Source: Methanothermococcus okinawensis (GTDB lineage: Archaea; AGJL01; Methanococci; Methanococcales; Methanococcaceae). From it: a stretch of 6,384 nucleotides of DNA. This document shows, in pieces, positions 1-5,729 of this stretch. The stretch is taken from NCBI GenBank assembly GCA_015661585.1, contig DQVU01000142.1, positions 1 through 6,384 of the forward strand. Reading direction: 5' to 3'. The notes under the pieces are model-generated. The model saw nothing but the letters and a program-made list of their open reading frames with translations. It was not told where the DNA came from and made no database searches. A program made the position numbers and the translations under genes. Positions within the stretch are counted from its first letter, which is position 1, and the number at the start of each line of letters is the position of its first letter.

Positions 1-2
1 TA

Positions 3-461
3 TCACTTTATTATCTCCATAACACTTATCTTTTCACATACCCTTTTAACAACTTCTTCCTTATCTTTGAAGTACTCTTCCTTAATATCGTATATCTTTC
101 TAATCTTCTCCAACTTCTCAGGATTTAGATCCAATACAGAGTTGTCTATCTTTCCACCTGTATGTTTTAATACCTCCTCTAATGTATCCTCATCTGAACA
201 TACTATACAGATATTCCTCCTCTCTCCAGTTTTCACCCCTATGATCTCTATGGCGGTAGATATCTGCCTCTGTGCAGAGGCCCTTACAAGGATCTCCATC
301 CAGAAACTGTTTGTGATAGGTTCCTTAGACTTCGCCTGATTTATAGCATGTAGGATGTGTTTCTCTGTTGCTATAACATCTCCATTTAATATTTGAAAGG
401 GGAGATCCAATTTAAATATATCCTCCTTTATAATACAGTCCCTCACACCTACAACTATCAT
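3..461 (-). CDS. cgi121: KEOPS complex subunit Cgi121
   Basis: This gene encodes a 152-residue protein of the Cgi121 family, a small subunit of the KEOPS complex. From knowledge of the family, KEOPS makes N6-threonylcarbamoyladenosine (t6A) at position 37 of ANN-decoding tRNAs. Cgi121 binds the kinase-like subunit Bud32 and helps recruit tRNA. Seen here are the short N-terminal strand (MIVVGVRD), the helix with ATEKHILHAINQA (residues 31-43), and the core stretch around residues 56-78 (EILVRASAQRQISTAIEIIG), whose conserved Q-I-x-x-A pattern is typical of the family. The length fits archaeal members. An in-frame GTG at 470 would add three residues, but the ATG at 461 is preferred because GTGAT at 469-465 on the minus strand works as its SD site. 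The gene ends with TGA at the window edge and is divergent from cobA. The family call rests on motif recognition only. Confidence 0.85.
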   Translation of the reverse strand: MIVVGVRDCIIKEDIFKLDLPFQILNGDVIATEKHILHAINQAKSKEPITNSFWMEILVRASAQRQISTAIEIIGVKTGERRNICIVCSDEDTLEEVLKHTGGKIDNSVLDLNPEKLEKIRKIYDIKEEYFKDKEEVVKRVCEKISVMEIIK

Positions 462-534
462 AGTTATCACATTTTTTATTATACTTTTAATAATAATTAT
501 AATTATTATCCTTATAAATAAAAGGTGAAAAATA
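462..534. promoter_or_regulatory. Divergent promoter region between cgi121 and cobA, with 20-bp palindrome
   Basis: This AT-rich spacer of about 70 bases must hold promoters for both divergent genes. A perfect 20-bp palindrome lies at 490-509, centred between 499 and 500 (half-site ATAATAATTA). TTATAAAT at 512-519 reads ATTTATAA on the minus strand and is well placed as a TATA box for cgi121. It is too near the cobA start to serve that gene, for which TTTTAATA at about 485-492 is a better candidate. The promoter positions are guesses. The palindrome is seen directly. Confidence 0.45.
523..528 (+). promoter_or_regulatory. SD site of cobA (AGGTGA)
   Basis: AGGTGA matches the archaeal SD consensus, the complement of the 16S rRNA 3' end. 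It stands six bases before the ATG at 535, which fixes the cobA start. Confidence 0.8.
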
Positions 535-1266
535 ATGAAGGTTATCCTTGTAGGTGCAGGGCCTGGAGATGAAGAGCTAATTACTGTTAAGGGATTAAAA
601 GCTATAAAAAGTGGAGATGTAATTATCTACGACGATCTGATAAATAAAAACCTACTGAAGTACGCCAAGGAAGGGGCAGAGTTAATATACGTAGGTAAGA
701 GAAAGGGAAAACACTCCTACAAACAGGAGGACATTAATAGACTGTTAGTGGAGAAGGCTAGGGAAAACAAGATCGTAGTTAGGTTAAAAGGTGGAGATCC
801 CTTCGTATTTGGAAGGGGAGGGGAGGAGGTACTCTATTTAAAGAAACATAATATACCTTATGAGGTTATCCCTGGTATTACATCGGCAATAGCAGTCCCA
901 GAGGTTGCAGGTATTCCCCTAACCCACAGGAAAGTATCTACATCTTTTACAGTGGTTACAGGACATGAGGCAGAGGATAAGGAGGAGAAGCAGGTAAAAC
1001 TGAGGGATTTAAACGGAGACACCATTGTAATACTCATGGGAATAACTAACTTAGAGGAACATGTGGAAGAACTTCTGAAAAATCCTCGTAGGAGTGAGAA
1101 CACCCCAGTGGCCATAATAACCAACGGCACTACTGAACGCCAAAAGGTGGTAAAGGGAACCTTGGGAGATATTGTTAAAAAGGCTAAAGAGAACAATGTT
1201 AAACCTCCAGGTGTTATAGTTGTAGGGGATGTTGTAAATGTGTTAGATAACTATAATAATTATTAA
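535..1266 (+). CDS. cobA: Uroporphyrinogen-III C-methyltransferase (SUMT)
   Basis: The 243-residue protein is a stand-alone SUMT. The enzyme transfers two methyl groups from S-adenosylmethionine to C2 and C7 of uroporphyrinogen III, giving precorrin-2 in the cytoplasm. In methanogens precorrin-2 feeds siroheme, coenzyme F430 and cobamides. Visible landmarks of the tetrapyrrole methylase fold are the N-terminal VGAGPGDEELIT (residues 6-17), YDDLI (residues 32-36), VRLKGGDPFVFGRGGEE (residues 82-98), IPYEVIPGITSAIAVP (residues 107-122) and the IPLTHR-x-x-STSFTVVTGHE stretch (residues 127-145). The length agrees with single-domain CobA enzymes, and there is no CysG-type dehydrogenase/ferrochelatase extension. 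The start is set by AGGTGA at 523-528. The flavoprotein gene begins 44 bases downstream with no T-run between, so the two are probably co-transcribed. Other tetrapyrrole methylases (CbiF, CbiL) share the fold, but the combined motifs favour SUMT. Confidence 0.93.
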   Translation: MKVILVGAGPGDEELITVKGLKAIKSGDVIIYDDLINKNLLKYAKEGAELIYVGKRKGKHSYKQEDINRLLVEKARENKIVVRLKGGDPFVFGRGGEEVLYLKKHNIPYEVIPGITSAIAVPEVAGIPLTHRKVSTSFTVVTGHEAEDKEEKQVKLRDLNGDTIVILMGITNLEEHVEELLKNPRRSENTPVAIITNGTTERQKVVKGTLGDIVKKAKENNVKPPGVIVVGDVVNVLDNYNNY

Positions 1267-1300
1267 ATAAAAGTAGTAGTAAAATATTATAAAAAGTATG

Positions 1301-1307
1301 AGGTGAT
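1301..1307 (+). promoter_or_regulatory. SD site deciding a TTG start (AGGTGAT)
   Basis: AGGTGAT is a near-perfect archaeal SD. The only suitably spaced start after it is the TTG at 1311, which opens the MKVVGISGSPRNGN sequence typical of FMN reductases. The ATG at 1298 inside the SD region reads straight into TGA and is not a gene start. Confidence 0.8.
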
Positions 1308-1310
1308 ACT

Positions 1311-1898
1311 TTGAAGGTTGTAGGAATAAGCGGTTCCCCAAGGAACGGGAATACCGCCTTCTTGGTGAAGGAGGCCTTAAAAGCTGTTGAGGAAGAAGGT
1401 ATTGAGACTGAGTATATCTCCTTAGCAGAGAAGGAGTTGAATCCCTGTTTAGCCTGTGATGAGTGTAAAAAAGAGGGTAAGTGTATAATAATGGACGATA
1501 TTAACGACATACTAGAGGAGATGGTAAAGGCAGATGGTATTATCATAGGTTCTCCAGTTTACTTTGGTGGTGTCAGTGCCCAGTTGAAAATGCTCTTCGA
1601 TAGATCCAGGCCTTATAGGAGAGGATTTAAACTGAAGAATAAGGTAGGTGGGGCGATAGCAGTAGGGGCTTCAAGAAACGGAGGTCAGGAGACAACAGTA
1701 AGAGATATCCACAACTTCATGTTTATACACTCTATGATAGTAGTGGGAGATAGCGATCCAAGTGCTCATTACGGAGGTACAGGTGTAGGGGGACATGTAG
1801 AGGACTGTAAGAAAGATGAAATTGGTATAGAAACTTCAAGAAACTTAGGTAAAAAAGTTGCTGAAGTTGTAAAGTTGATATATAACAGAAATATTTAA
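1311..1898 (+). CDS. NADPH-dependent FMN reductase / iron-sulfur flavoprotein
   Basis: This 195-residue flavodoxin-like protein belongs to the archaeal iron-sulfur flavoprotein (ISF) group. The N-terminal GISGSPRNGNT (residues 5-15) is the FMN phosphate-binding loop. SPVYFGGVSAQLKMLFDRS (residues 81-99) and GASRNGGQETT (residues 118-128) are further flavin-contact regions of the family. Four cysteines at residues 46, 49, 52 and 58 form CX2CX2CX5C, the compact motif that in characterised ISF proteins holds a [4Fe-4S] cluster. The likely role is low-potential electron transfer between ferredoxin-like donors and an unknown acceptor, in the cytoplasm. The natural partner is not visible. It begins with TTG, supported by a strong SD at 1301-1307, and lies 44 bases after cobA. 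A link to tetrapyrrole or cobalt chemistry is suggested only by that position. A plain quinone or FMN reductase is less likely because of the cysteine motif. Confidence 0.88.
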   Translation: MKVVGISGSPRNGNTAFLVKEALKAVEEEGIETEYISLAEKELNPCLACDECKKEGKCIIMDDINDILEEMVKADGIIIGSPVYFGGVSAQLKMLFDRSRPYRRGFKLKNKVGGAIAVGASRNGGQETTVRDIHNFMFIHSMIVVGDSDPSAHYGGTGVGGHVEDCKKDEIGIETSRNLGKKVAEVVKLIYNRNI

Positions 1899-1908
1899 AT
1901 ATTTTTTT
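1889..1908 (+). terminator. Palindrome plus T7 run ending the cobA-flavoprotein transcript
   Basis: A 16-bp perfect palindrome at 1889-1904 (AAATATTTAAATATTT) contains the flavoprotein stop codon (TAA at 1896-1898) and runs into seven T residues at 1902-1908. Archaeal termination depends mainly on oligo-T in the non-template strand, so the T run is the stronger evidence. The AT-only hairpin would be weak. Confidence 0.5.
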
Positions 1909-2010
1909 ATAATAGTAATATTTATTTTAAAAATTTAAAAGATTAATGTAAAAATTAATAAATAATTAAAAATAAATTACACATATTATTAATAACTTAG
2001 GAGGATGATC
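1909..2010 (+). promoter_or_regulatory. Promoter and leader region of ftsZ
   Basis: This spacer between the flavoprotein terminator and ftsZ is almost pure A and T. Several TATA-like strings occur, for example ATTTAAAA near 1933-1940 and AATTAAAAATAAATTA near 1964-1979, but none stands out enough to name the promoter. It ends with the AGGAGGATGATC SD stretch directly before the start codon. Confidence 0.4.
1999..2004 (+). promoter_or_regulatory. Strong SD of ftsZ, which decides between two ATGs
   Basis: AGGAGG here is a full-strength SD. The ATG at 2005 touches it and has no spacer, whereas the ATG at 2011 has six bases of spacing. The second ATG is therefore chosen as the ftsZ start, giving a product beginning MRLVNEALSR. 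Confidence 0.75.
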
Positions 2011-3102
2011 ATGAGACTAGTTAATGAGGCACTTTCTAGAAAGACTGATCAACAGTATGGTAATAATTTACAGAAGGAAAATATTGGAAAAGTGAATATT
2101 CTCGTAGTAGGTTGTGGAGGTGCAGGAAACAATACAATCCATAGACTCATGGAGATGGGTATTAAGGGGGCAGAAACTATCGCCTTAAATACAGATAAGC
2201 AACATCTAGAACATATAAATGCTGACAAGAAGATACTGATCGGATCTACACTGACAAGAGGTCTCGGTGCTGGAGGTTACCCTGAAATTGGGAGGAAGTC
2301 TGCTGAATTGGCTAGGGGCGTATTGGAGGATGTTCTAAAAAATGCCGACTTAGTATTCGTTACTGCAGGATTAGGAGGAGGTACAGGGACAGGTTCTGCC
2401 CCAGTAGTAGCTGAGATAGCCAAGGAACAGGGAGCTATAGTAATTGGGGTTGTTACTTATCCATTTAAGATAGAGAGGGCGAGGTTAAAGAAGGCGGAAG
2501 AGGGTCTTGAAAGATTAACTGAGGCCTGTGATACCGTTATTGTAATAGACAACAACAAGCTGTTGGAGTTAGTACCTAACTTACCGATAAACGACGCATT
2601 TAAGGTTGCAGATGAGATTATCGCCAATGCAGTTAAGGGTATAACTGAGACTATATCTGAAAAAAGTTTAATAAACATCGACTATGCAGATGTGAAAGCA
2701 GTTATGACAAATGGGGGAGTAGCTATGATAGGGGTTGGTGAGGTGGATTCTGATACCAAAGGAGATAGGGTTGAAAGGGTAGTTAAAGAGACGATGAACT
2801 GTCCACTGTTGGACATAGACTACACAGGGGCAACAGGAGCCTTGATACATATAACTGGAGGTCCAGATCTATCCTTAGATGAAGCCGTGAGAATTGGGGA
2901 GAAGATTACAGAGAATCTCAACCCAGATGCTAACGTAATATGGGGGGCAAGGATAGATCCGTCCATGGAGGGATGTCTAAGAGTCATGGCAATAGTTACA
3001 GGTGTAAAGTCCCCAAACATATTTGGTAGCGACAAACGTCCAAAGAAGATATTACCTAAACCTAAAAAGAGCGATTCCTTGGGGATAGACTATATAGTGT
3101 AA
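2011..3102 (+). CDS. ftsZ: Cell division GTPase FtsZ (FtsZ2-like)
   Basis: The 363-residue protein is FtsZ, the tubulin-like GTPase that polymerises into the division ring at mid-cell. All landmarks are intact: the nucleotide loop GCGGAGNN (residues 34-41), NTDKQHL (residues 60-66), the tubulin signature GGGTGTG (residues 122-128), NNKLL and VPNLPINDAF (residues 181-197), and the T7 catalytic loop region NIDYADV (residues 222-228) with its acidic residue. The ITGGPDLSLDEA and ANVIWGARID stretches (residues 281-292 and 307-316) look more like the FtsZ2 group than the FtsZ1 group, judged from memory of haloarchaeal and M. jannaschii proteins. After the globular part come a Lys/Pro-rich linker (about residues 341-354) and a short hydrophobic end, LGIDYIV, a candidate docking peptide for a membrane anchor such as SepF. 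It has its own promoter region and T-rich tracts downstream, so it is probably transcribed alone. Confidence 0.96.
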   Translation: MRLVNEALSRKTDQQYGNNLQKENIGKVNILVVGCGGAGNNTIHRLMEMGIKGAETIALNTDKQHLEHINADKKILIGSTLTRGLGAGGYPEIGRKSAELARGVLEDVLKNADLVFVTAGLGGGTGTGSAPVVAEIAKEQGAIVIGVVTYPFKIERARLKKAEEGLERLTEACDTVIVIDNNKLLELVPNLPINDAFKVADEIIANAVKGITETISEKSLINIDYADVKAVMTNGGVAMIGVGEVDSDTKGDRVERVVKETMNCPLLDIDYTGATGALIHITGGPDLSLDEAVRIGEKITENLNPDANVIWGARIDPSMEGCLRVMAIVTGVKSPNIFGSDKRPKKILPKPKKSDSLGIDYIV

Positions 3103-3111
3103 ATAAATATA

Positions 3112-3130
3112 CTATTTTTAATAATCTTTT
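3112..3130 (+). terminator. T-rich tract after ftsZ
   Basis: A T5 run (3115-3119) and a T4 run (about 3127-3130) lie within 30 bases of the ftsZ stop. This is the usual form of an intrinsic archaeal terminator. No GC-rich hairpin is present. A further CCCCTTTTT at 3165-3173 may act as a second tract. Confidence 0.4.
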
Positions 3131-3275
3131 CCCATTAAGTTATAATAAAAATTATTAAAAAATTCCCCTTTTTGCAGATAACCTCAAAAACTATAAGAGG
3201 AAGGAGTGGCTGACTGTTAAGGTTTTAATTTTATTGTTATTAATTTTTATGTTTAACAGTAACAAGGGAAATAAG
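3131..3275 (+). promoter_or_regulatory. Leader of the transmembrane regulator gene, with orphan SD and mini-ORF
   Basis: A TATA-like stretch occurs around 3140-3160 (TTATAATAAAAATTATTAAAA). Unlike the other spacers, 3165-3222 is not AT-only: it holds CCCC, a possible CCTC (3182-3185)/GAGG (3197-3200) stem, and an SD-like AGAGGAAGGAG at 3196-3206. The only conventional start codon close behind that SD is GTG at 3206, which opens a four-codon frame (GTG GCT GAC TGT TAA). The reading frame of the following gene is open upstream to 3159, but it contains no ATG, GTG or TTG before the TTG at 3234. The role of this leader is unknown. Confidence 0.35.
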
Positions 3276-4589
3276 ATGGTGGTAAAAAAGTACATTGTAA
3301 TAATTCTTCTCATGTTTTTTACAGTTGGGAATGTAAGTGAGGCTATAAAGTTCGAAGATTATAGTATAGTGTTTAATATAAATCAGAGTGACGGTGTACA
3401 TGGAAACATCCACTTAGCTATATACAACAACGACTCTGAGGAAATTCCTAGTATTACATACATCCTACCCCACACCATCTATAACTTGAAGGCAACATCT
3501 AACAAAAATATAAGCTATATAGACGAATTCCATGAGGAAGGTTCTACTAAGATAATAATAGAATTTAAAGATCCTATAAAAAAAGGGGAAAGGTGTTATA
3601 TCAACATTAGTTTTGATGGAGATATGATCTGGGATAAATATGGAAAAAAGATGTTTTCAGCGACAATACCTGCTGTAAATTCCAACTTCACCATGACTGT
3701 AATACTACCAAAGGGGGCCACTGTAGTATCTCCTGCAGAGGGTCTCTTAAGTATAACACCTCAAGATTATACCATAGACACCGATGGTAAGAGGATATAT
3801 ATAAGGTGGAAGAGAAGGCTGAGCAAAGAAGATAGATACTTTACAGCAACTGTGTCCTATGTATTACAGTCTGTTAACTATGCCACTAACGAGAATGTGC
3901 TACCTAACGATTTCTACTACAATCTTCTACTCATAATACTTGTGTTGATAGCAATTGGAGCTCTTTATGGAGTATACTACGAAAAAAAGAAAGTTGTAAA
4001 AAGGGAGAAACTTATAGAGGAGTTGTCAAACAGAGTTAGTAACCTGGTAAATGATCTAAATACTCTCAAGATAGAGTTGGAAAATAAAGAAGATATTATT
4101 TCAGAGTTGAAAAGAAAAAATAGTGAATTAGTAGATGAGTTGAATAATCAACTTGAGGGTTATAAAAGTGAAGTTATAAAGTTGAATGTTAAACTGGAGG
4201 AGTTGGAGGATGTTAATAAAAAGTACAGGGAGGAGTTGGAAAAAAATAAAAAGATAATCTCTGAGAAGGAAAAAATTATAGAGGATTTAAAGAATACTTT
4301 AAAGATATACAAGAACAATGTAGAAGAGTTAAAGAAGAAGATAAAGGTGTATGAAAGAACTTTAAAGAATATGCTGATGGATATACTCACAGAAGAGGAA
4401 AAAACTATTGTAAATCTAATAAAAGAGTATGGGGAAATCACCCAGAAAGAGATAGTAGAGATTACAGGGATGAGTAAACCTAAGGTCTCCAGGATAGTGG
4501 CAGATCTTGAGAGTAGGGGTATAATAAAAAAAGTTAAAATAGGTAGGATAAATAAGTTGGCGCTGACAGATAAGTTTAGGTGGGAGTAA
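3276..4589 (+). CDS. Transmembrane one-component regulator: exported domain, TM helix, coiled coil, winged HTH
   Basis: I do not recognise a named gene. The 437-residue protein has a clear order of parts. Residues 1-23 are a signal peptide (KK, then IVIILLMFF, ending SEA). Residues 24-211 are a beta-rich exported domain with five N-X-S/T sequons, including N78, N110 and N137. Residues 213-235 form one hydrophobic helix (LLLIILVLIAIGALYGVYY) followed by KKK, so the rest is cytoplasmic. About residues 237-370 are a Lys/Glu-rich coiled coil with Leu/Ile heptads. Residues 371-432 are a MarR/TrmB-like winged helix-turn-helix, with the recognition region around TGMSKPKVSRIVADLESRGII and a basic wing. 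The likely role is sensing an outside cue and contacting DNA at the membrane. The start at ATG 3276 is chosen because it gives a proper signal peptide with AAGGG seven bases upstream. In-frame starts at 3249 (ATG) and 3234 (TTG) would add 9 or 14 residues. The stop overlaps the next start. Confidence 0.8.
   Translation: MVVKKYIVIILLMFFTVGNVSEAIKFEDYSIVFNINQSDGVHGNIHLAIYNNDSEEIPSITYILPHTIYNLKATSNKNISYIDEFHEEGSTKIIIEFKDPIKKGERCYINISFDGDMIWDKYGKKMFSATIPAVNSNFTMTVILPKGATVVSPAEGLLSITPQDYTIDTDGKRIYIRWKRRLSKEDRYFTATVSYVLQSVNYATNENVLPNDFYYNLLLIILVLIAIGALYGVYYEKKKVVKREKLIEELSNRVSNLVNDLNTLKIELENKEDIISELKRKNSELVDELNNQLEGYKSEVIKLNVKLEELEDVNKKYREELEKNKKIISEKEKIIEDLKNTLKIYKNNVEELKKKIKVYERTLKNMLMDILTEEEKTIVNLIKEYGEITQKEIVEITGMSKPKVSRIVADLESRGIIKKVKIGRINKLALTDKFRWE
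4579..4586 (+). promoter_or_regulatory. SD for the CWB2-like gene, inside the upstream gene
   Basis: GGTGGGAG lies within the last codons of the transmembrane regulator, just ahead of the TAATG stop/start overlap. GGTG is six bases from the ATG at 4589. The GTG at 4580 is part of the SD itself and is rejected as a start. The arrangement implies translational coupling. Confidence 0.65.
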
Positions 4590-5632
4590 TGAAAGGAAGA
4601 TATATTTTTATTTTTTTACTGTTACTACCTTGGAGTGTAGAGGGATTGGTTATTGGAGAGGAGAAACCCTCTCTTGTCGATACCGTAGTTATTACAAATA
4701 ACAACTGGCCAGATTGTATAATCGCTACAGAGTACGCGTATAAGGTAAATGGAGTTATACTCCAGACTGACAGTGACTATTTAGATCCCTCTATAGAGTC
4801 CCTCATTGAAGCTATTGCACCAAAGAGAATAGTTATTGTAGGGGGTCCTTTGGCAGTTTCCTACAGTGTTGAAGAGAAATTGAGGGAGTACGGTGATGTT
4901 ATAAGGATATGGGGGCCTACAAGGGTAGAAACCAGTGAGAAGATTCTTAAGAGGATAAATAGTGAGAAAGAGATGGTTTTAGTAAATGGTACAAACTTCA
5001 GAGAGATTGTGGAAGTAATCTCCCAGGGTTATACACCTGTTTACTGTTTTATAAATGTTTATAATCCCAACGATGTTGTAAGGATTTATAGGGACGACGG
5101 TACCGTTGAGTTGTACTATTTTAAGAGTAGAAGACTTATTGGTAGATATGACAGGGAGTATGTTTTAGAGTTACCTGGCGAGATCTTGGTTCTAAGCCGA
5201 TGCCCAGATATGGATATAAAGTTTACAAACAACAGGTACATATCTAAATTTGGATATAAACTACTAGACTTAGAGAATACCTCGTTAAGTTCCGACTGTA
5301 AGTATTTAGTAGAGGTGAATAAAAATACACCCTCTGTAGTACTCCTCTCAAAGCATCTTAAGATGCCTATAGTATATGATGGTACGAAAACCCTTAGTGG
5401 TGATCATGTAATAACTTTTGAAAACGATCCTGTTGATAGTAGCATTACCGTTGCTGTAGATATACTTGTTCTTAAGAGGACTGTGGAACTGTACAGCAAA
5501 AATAACGATCTAAAACAATCCCTGTACGAGGCAAAAACACAACTGTGGTCTAAGAATATCCCTGTTGAAAAATACAACATACCTTACTCCTGTTTGGAGG
5601 AATATATAGATAAGAAATTAACAAAGCGATAA
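4589..5632 (+). CDS. Secreted protein with CWB2-like (cell-wall-binding repeat 2) domain
   Basis: The 347-residue product starts with a signal peptide (MKGRYIFIFLLLLPWSVEG, residues 1-19) and has no later membrane helix, so it is probably secreted or surface-bound. Residues about 29-123 match the CWB2 pattern: TNNNWPDCIIATEYAYKVNGVILQT, then PKRIVIVGGPLAVSYSVEEKLREYG, then VIRIWGPTRVETSEKIL. The key landmarks are the VGG-x-x-AVS turn (residues 84-91) and the R-I-x-G-x-x-R motif (residues 106-112). A weaker echo occurs at residues 246-269 (PSVVLLSKHLKMPIVYDGTKTL), suggesting a decayed second unit. The C-terminal third is Lys/Glu-rich and unrecognised. In bacteria CWB2 modules bind anionic cell-wall polymers. 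These archaea lack such walls, so the ligand here is unknown and may be S-layer or glycan. It overlaps the upstream regulator by one base (TAATG), which points to joint production. Confidence 0.75.
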   Translation: MKGRYIFIFLLLLPWSVEGLVIGEEKPSLVDTVVITNNNWPDCIIATEYAYKVNGVILQTDSDYLDPSIESLIEAIAPKRIVIVGGPLAVSYSVEEKLREYGDVIRIWGPTRVETSEKILKRINSEKEMVLVNGTNFREIVEVISQGYTPVYCFINVYNPNDVVRIYRDDGTVELYYFKSRRLIGRYDREYVLELPGEILVLSRCPDMDIKFTNNRYISKFGYKLLDLENTSLSSDCKYLVEVNKNTPSVVLLSKHLKMPIVYDGTKTLSGDHVITFENDPVDSSITVAVDILVLKRTVELYSKNNDLKQSLYEAKTQLWSKNIPVEKYNIPYSCLEEYIDKKLTKR

Positions 5633-5729
5633 TGTACTGGTTGGGAACTGTTAAATATAAAATAAAGTATAATTATAATCAAAATATAATTAATAATATA
5701 ATAATAAAATAAAATAAAACGGGATTACT
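5633..5729 (+). promoter_or_regulatory. AT-rich spacer before the glycosyltransferase gene
   Basis: This spacer contains no run of more than two T residues on the plus strand, so no archaeal terminator is visible and read-through from the CWB2-like gene is likely. A TATA-like TTAAATATAAAATAAAG at 5651-5667 could also give the next gene its own promoter. The string just before the ATG (CGGGATTACT) is only a weak SD. Confidence 0.3.

Noticed and set aside
67..339. Plus-strand open frame opposite cgi121
   Set aside because: It is antisense to a well-supported gene, has no SD, and its composition is a reverse shadow.
462..470. GTG at 470 as an earlier start for cgi121
   Set aside because: The GTG overlaps the GTGAT that fits as an SD for the ATG at 461, and it would add only three residues.
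858..1546. Minus-strand frames across cobA and the flavoprotein gene
   Set aside because: Both plus-strand genes have strong SD sites and family motifs. The antisense frames have neither.
2457..3035. Several minus-strand frames inside ftsZ
   Set aside because: FtsZ motifs are intact across the whole stretch on the plus strand. The antisense frames lack SD sites and recognisable motifs.
3174..3216. Possible C/D-box small RNA (CTGA at 3210-3213)
   Set aside because: There is a D-box-like CTGA but no matching C box (RTGATGA) nearby.
4190..4260. Short direct repeat GGAGGAGTTGGA in DNA
   Set aside because: It comes from repeated Glu-Glu-Leu-Glu codons in the coiled coil and is not a separate repeat element.
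4160..4441. Minus-strand frame rich in Phe/Ser/Ile that looks like a membrane protein
   Set aside because: It is the exact antisense of the Lys/Glu coiled-coil region. AAA/GAA codons read backwards give Phe and Ser, which explains the hydrophobicity.
5681..5720. AT-only simple-sequence stretch considered as a replication origin or repeat element
   Set aside because: There are no repeated origin-box-like G-rich motifs and no cdc6/orc1 gene. Such tracts are normal intergenic DNA here.
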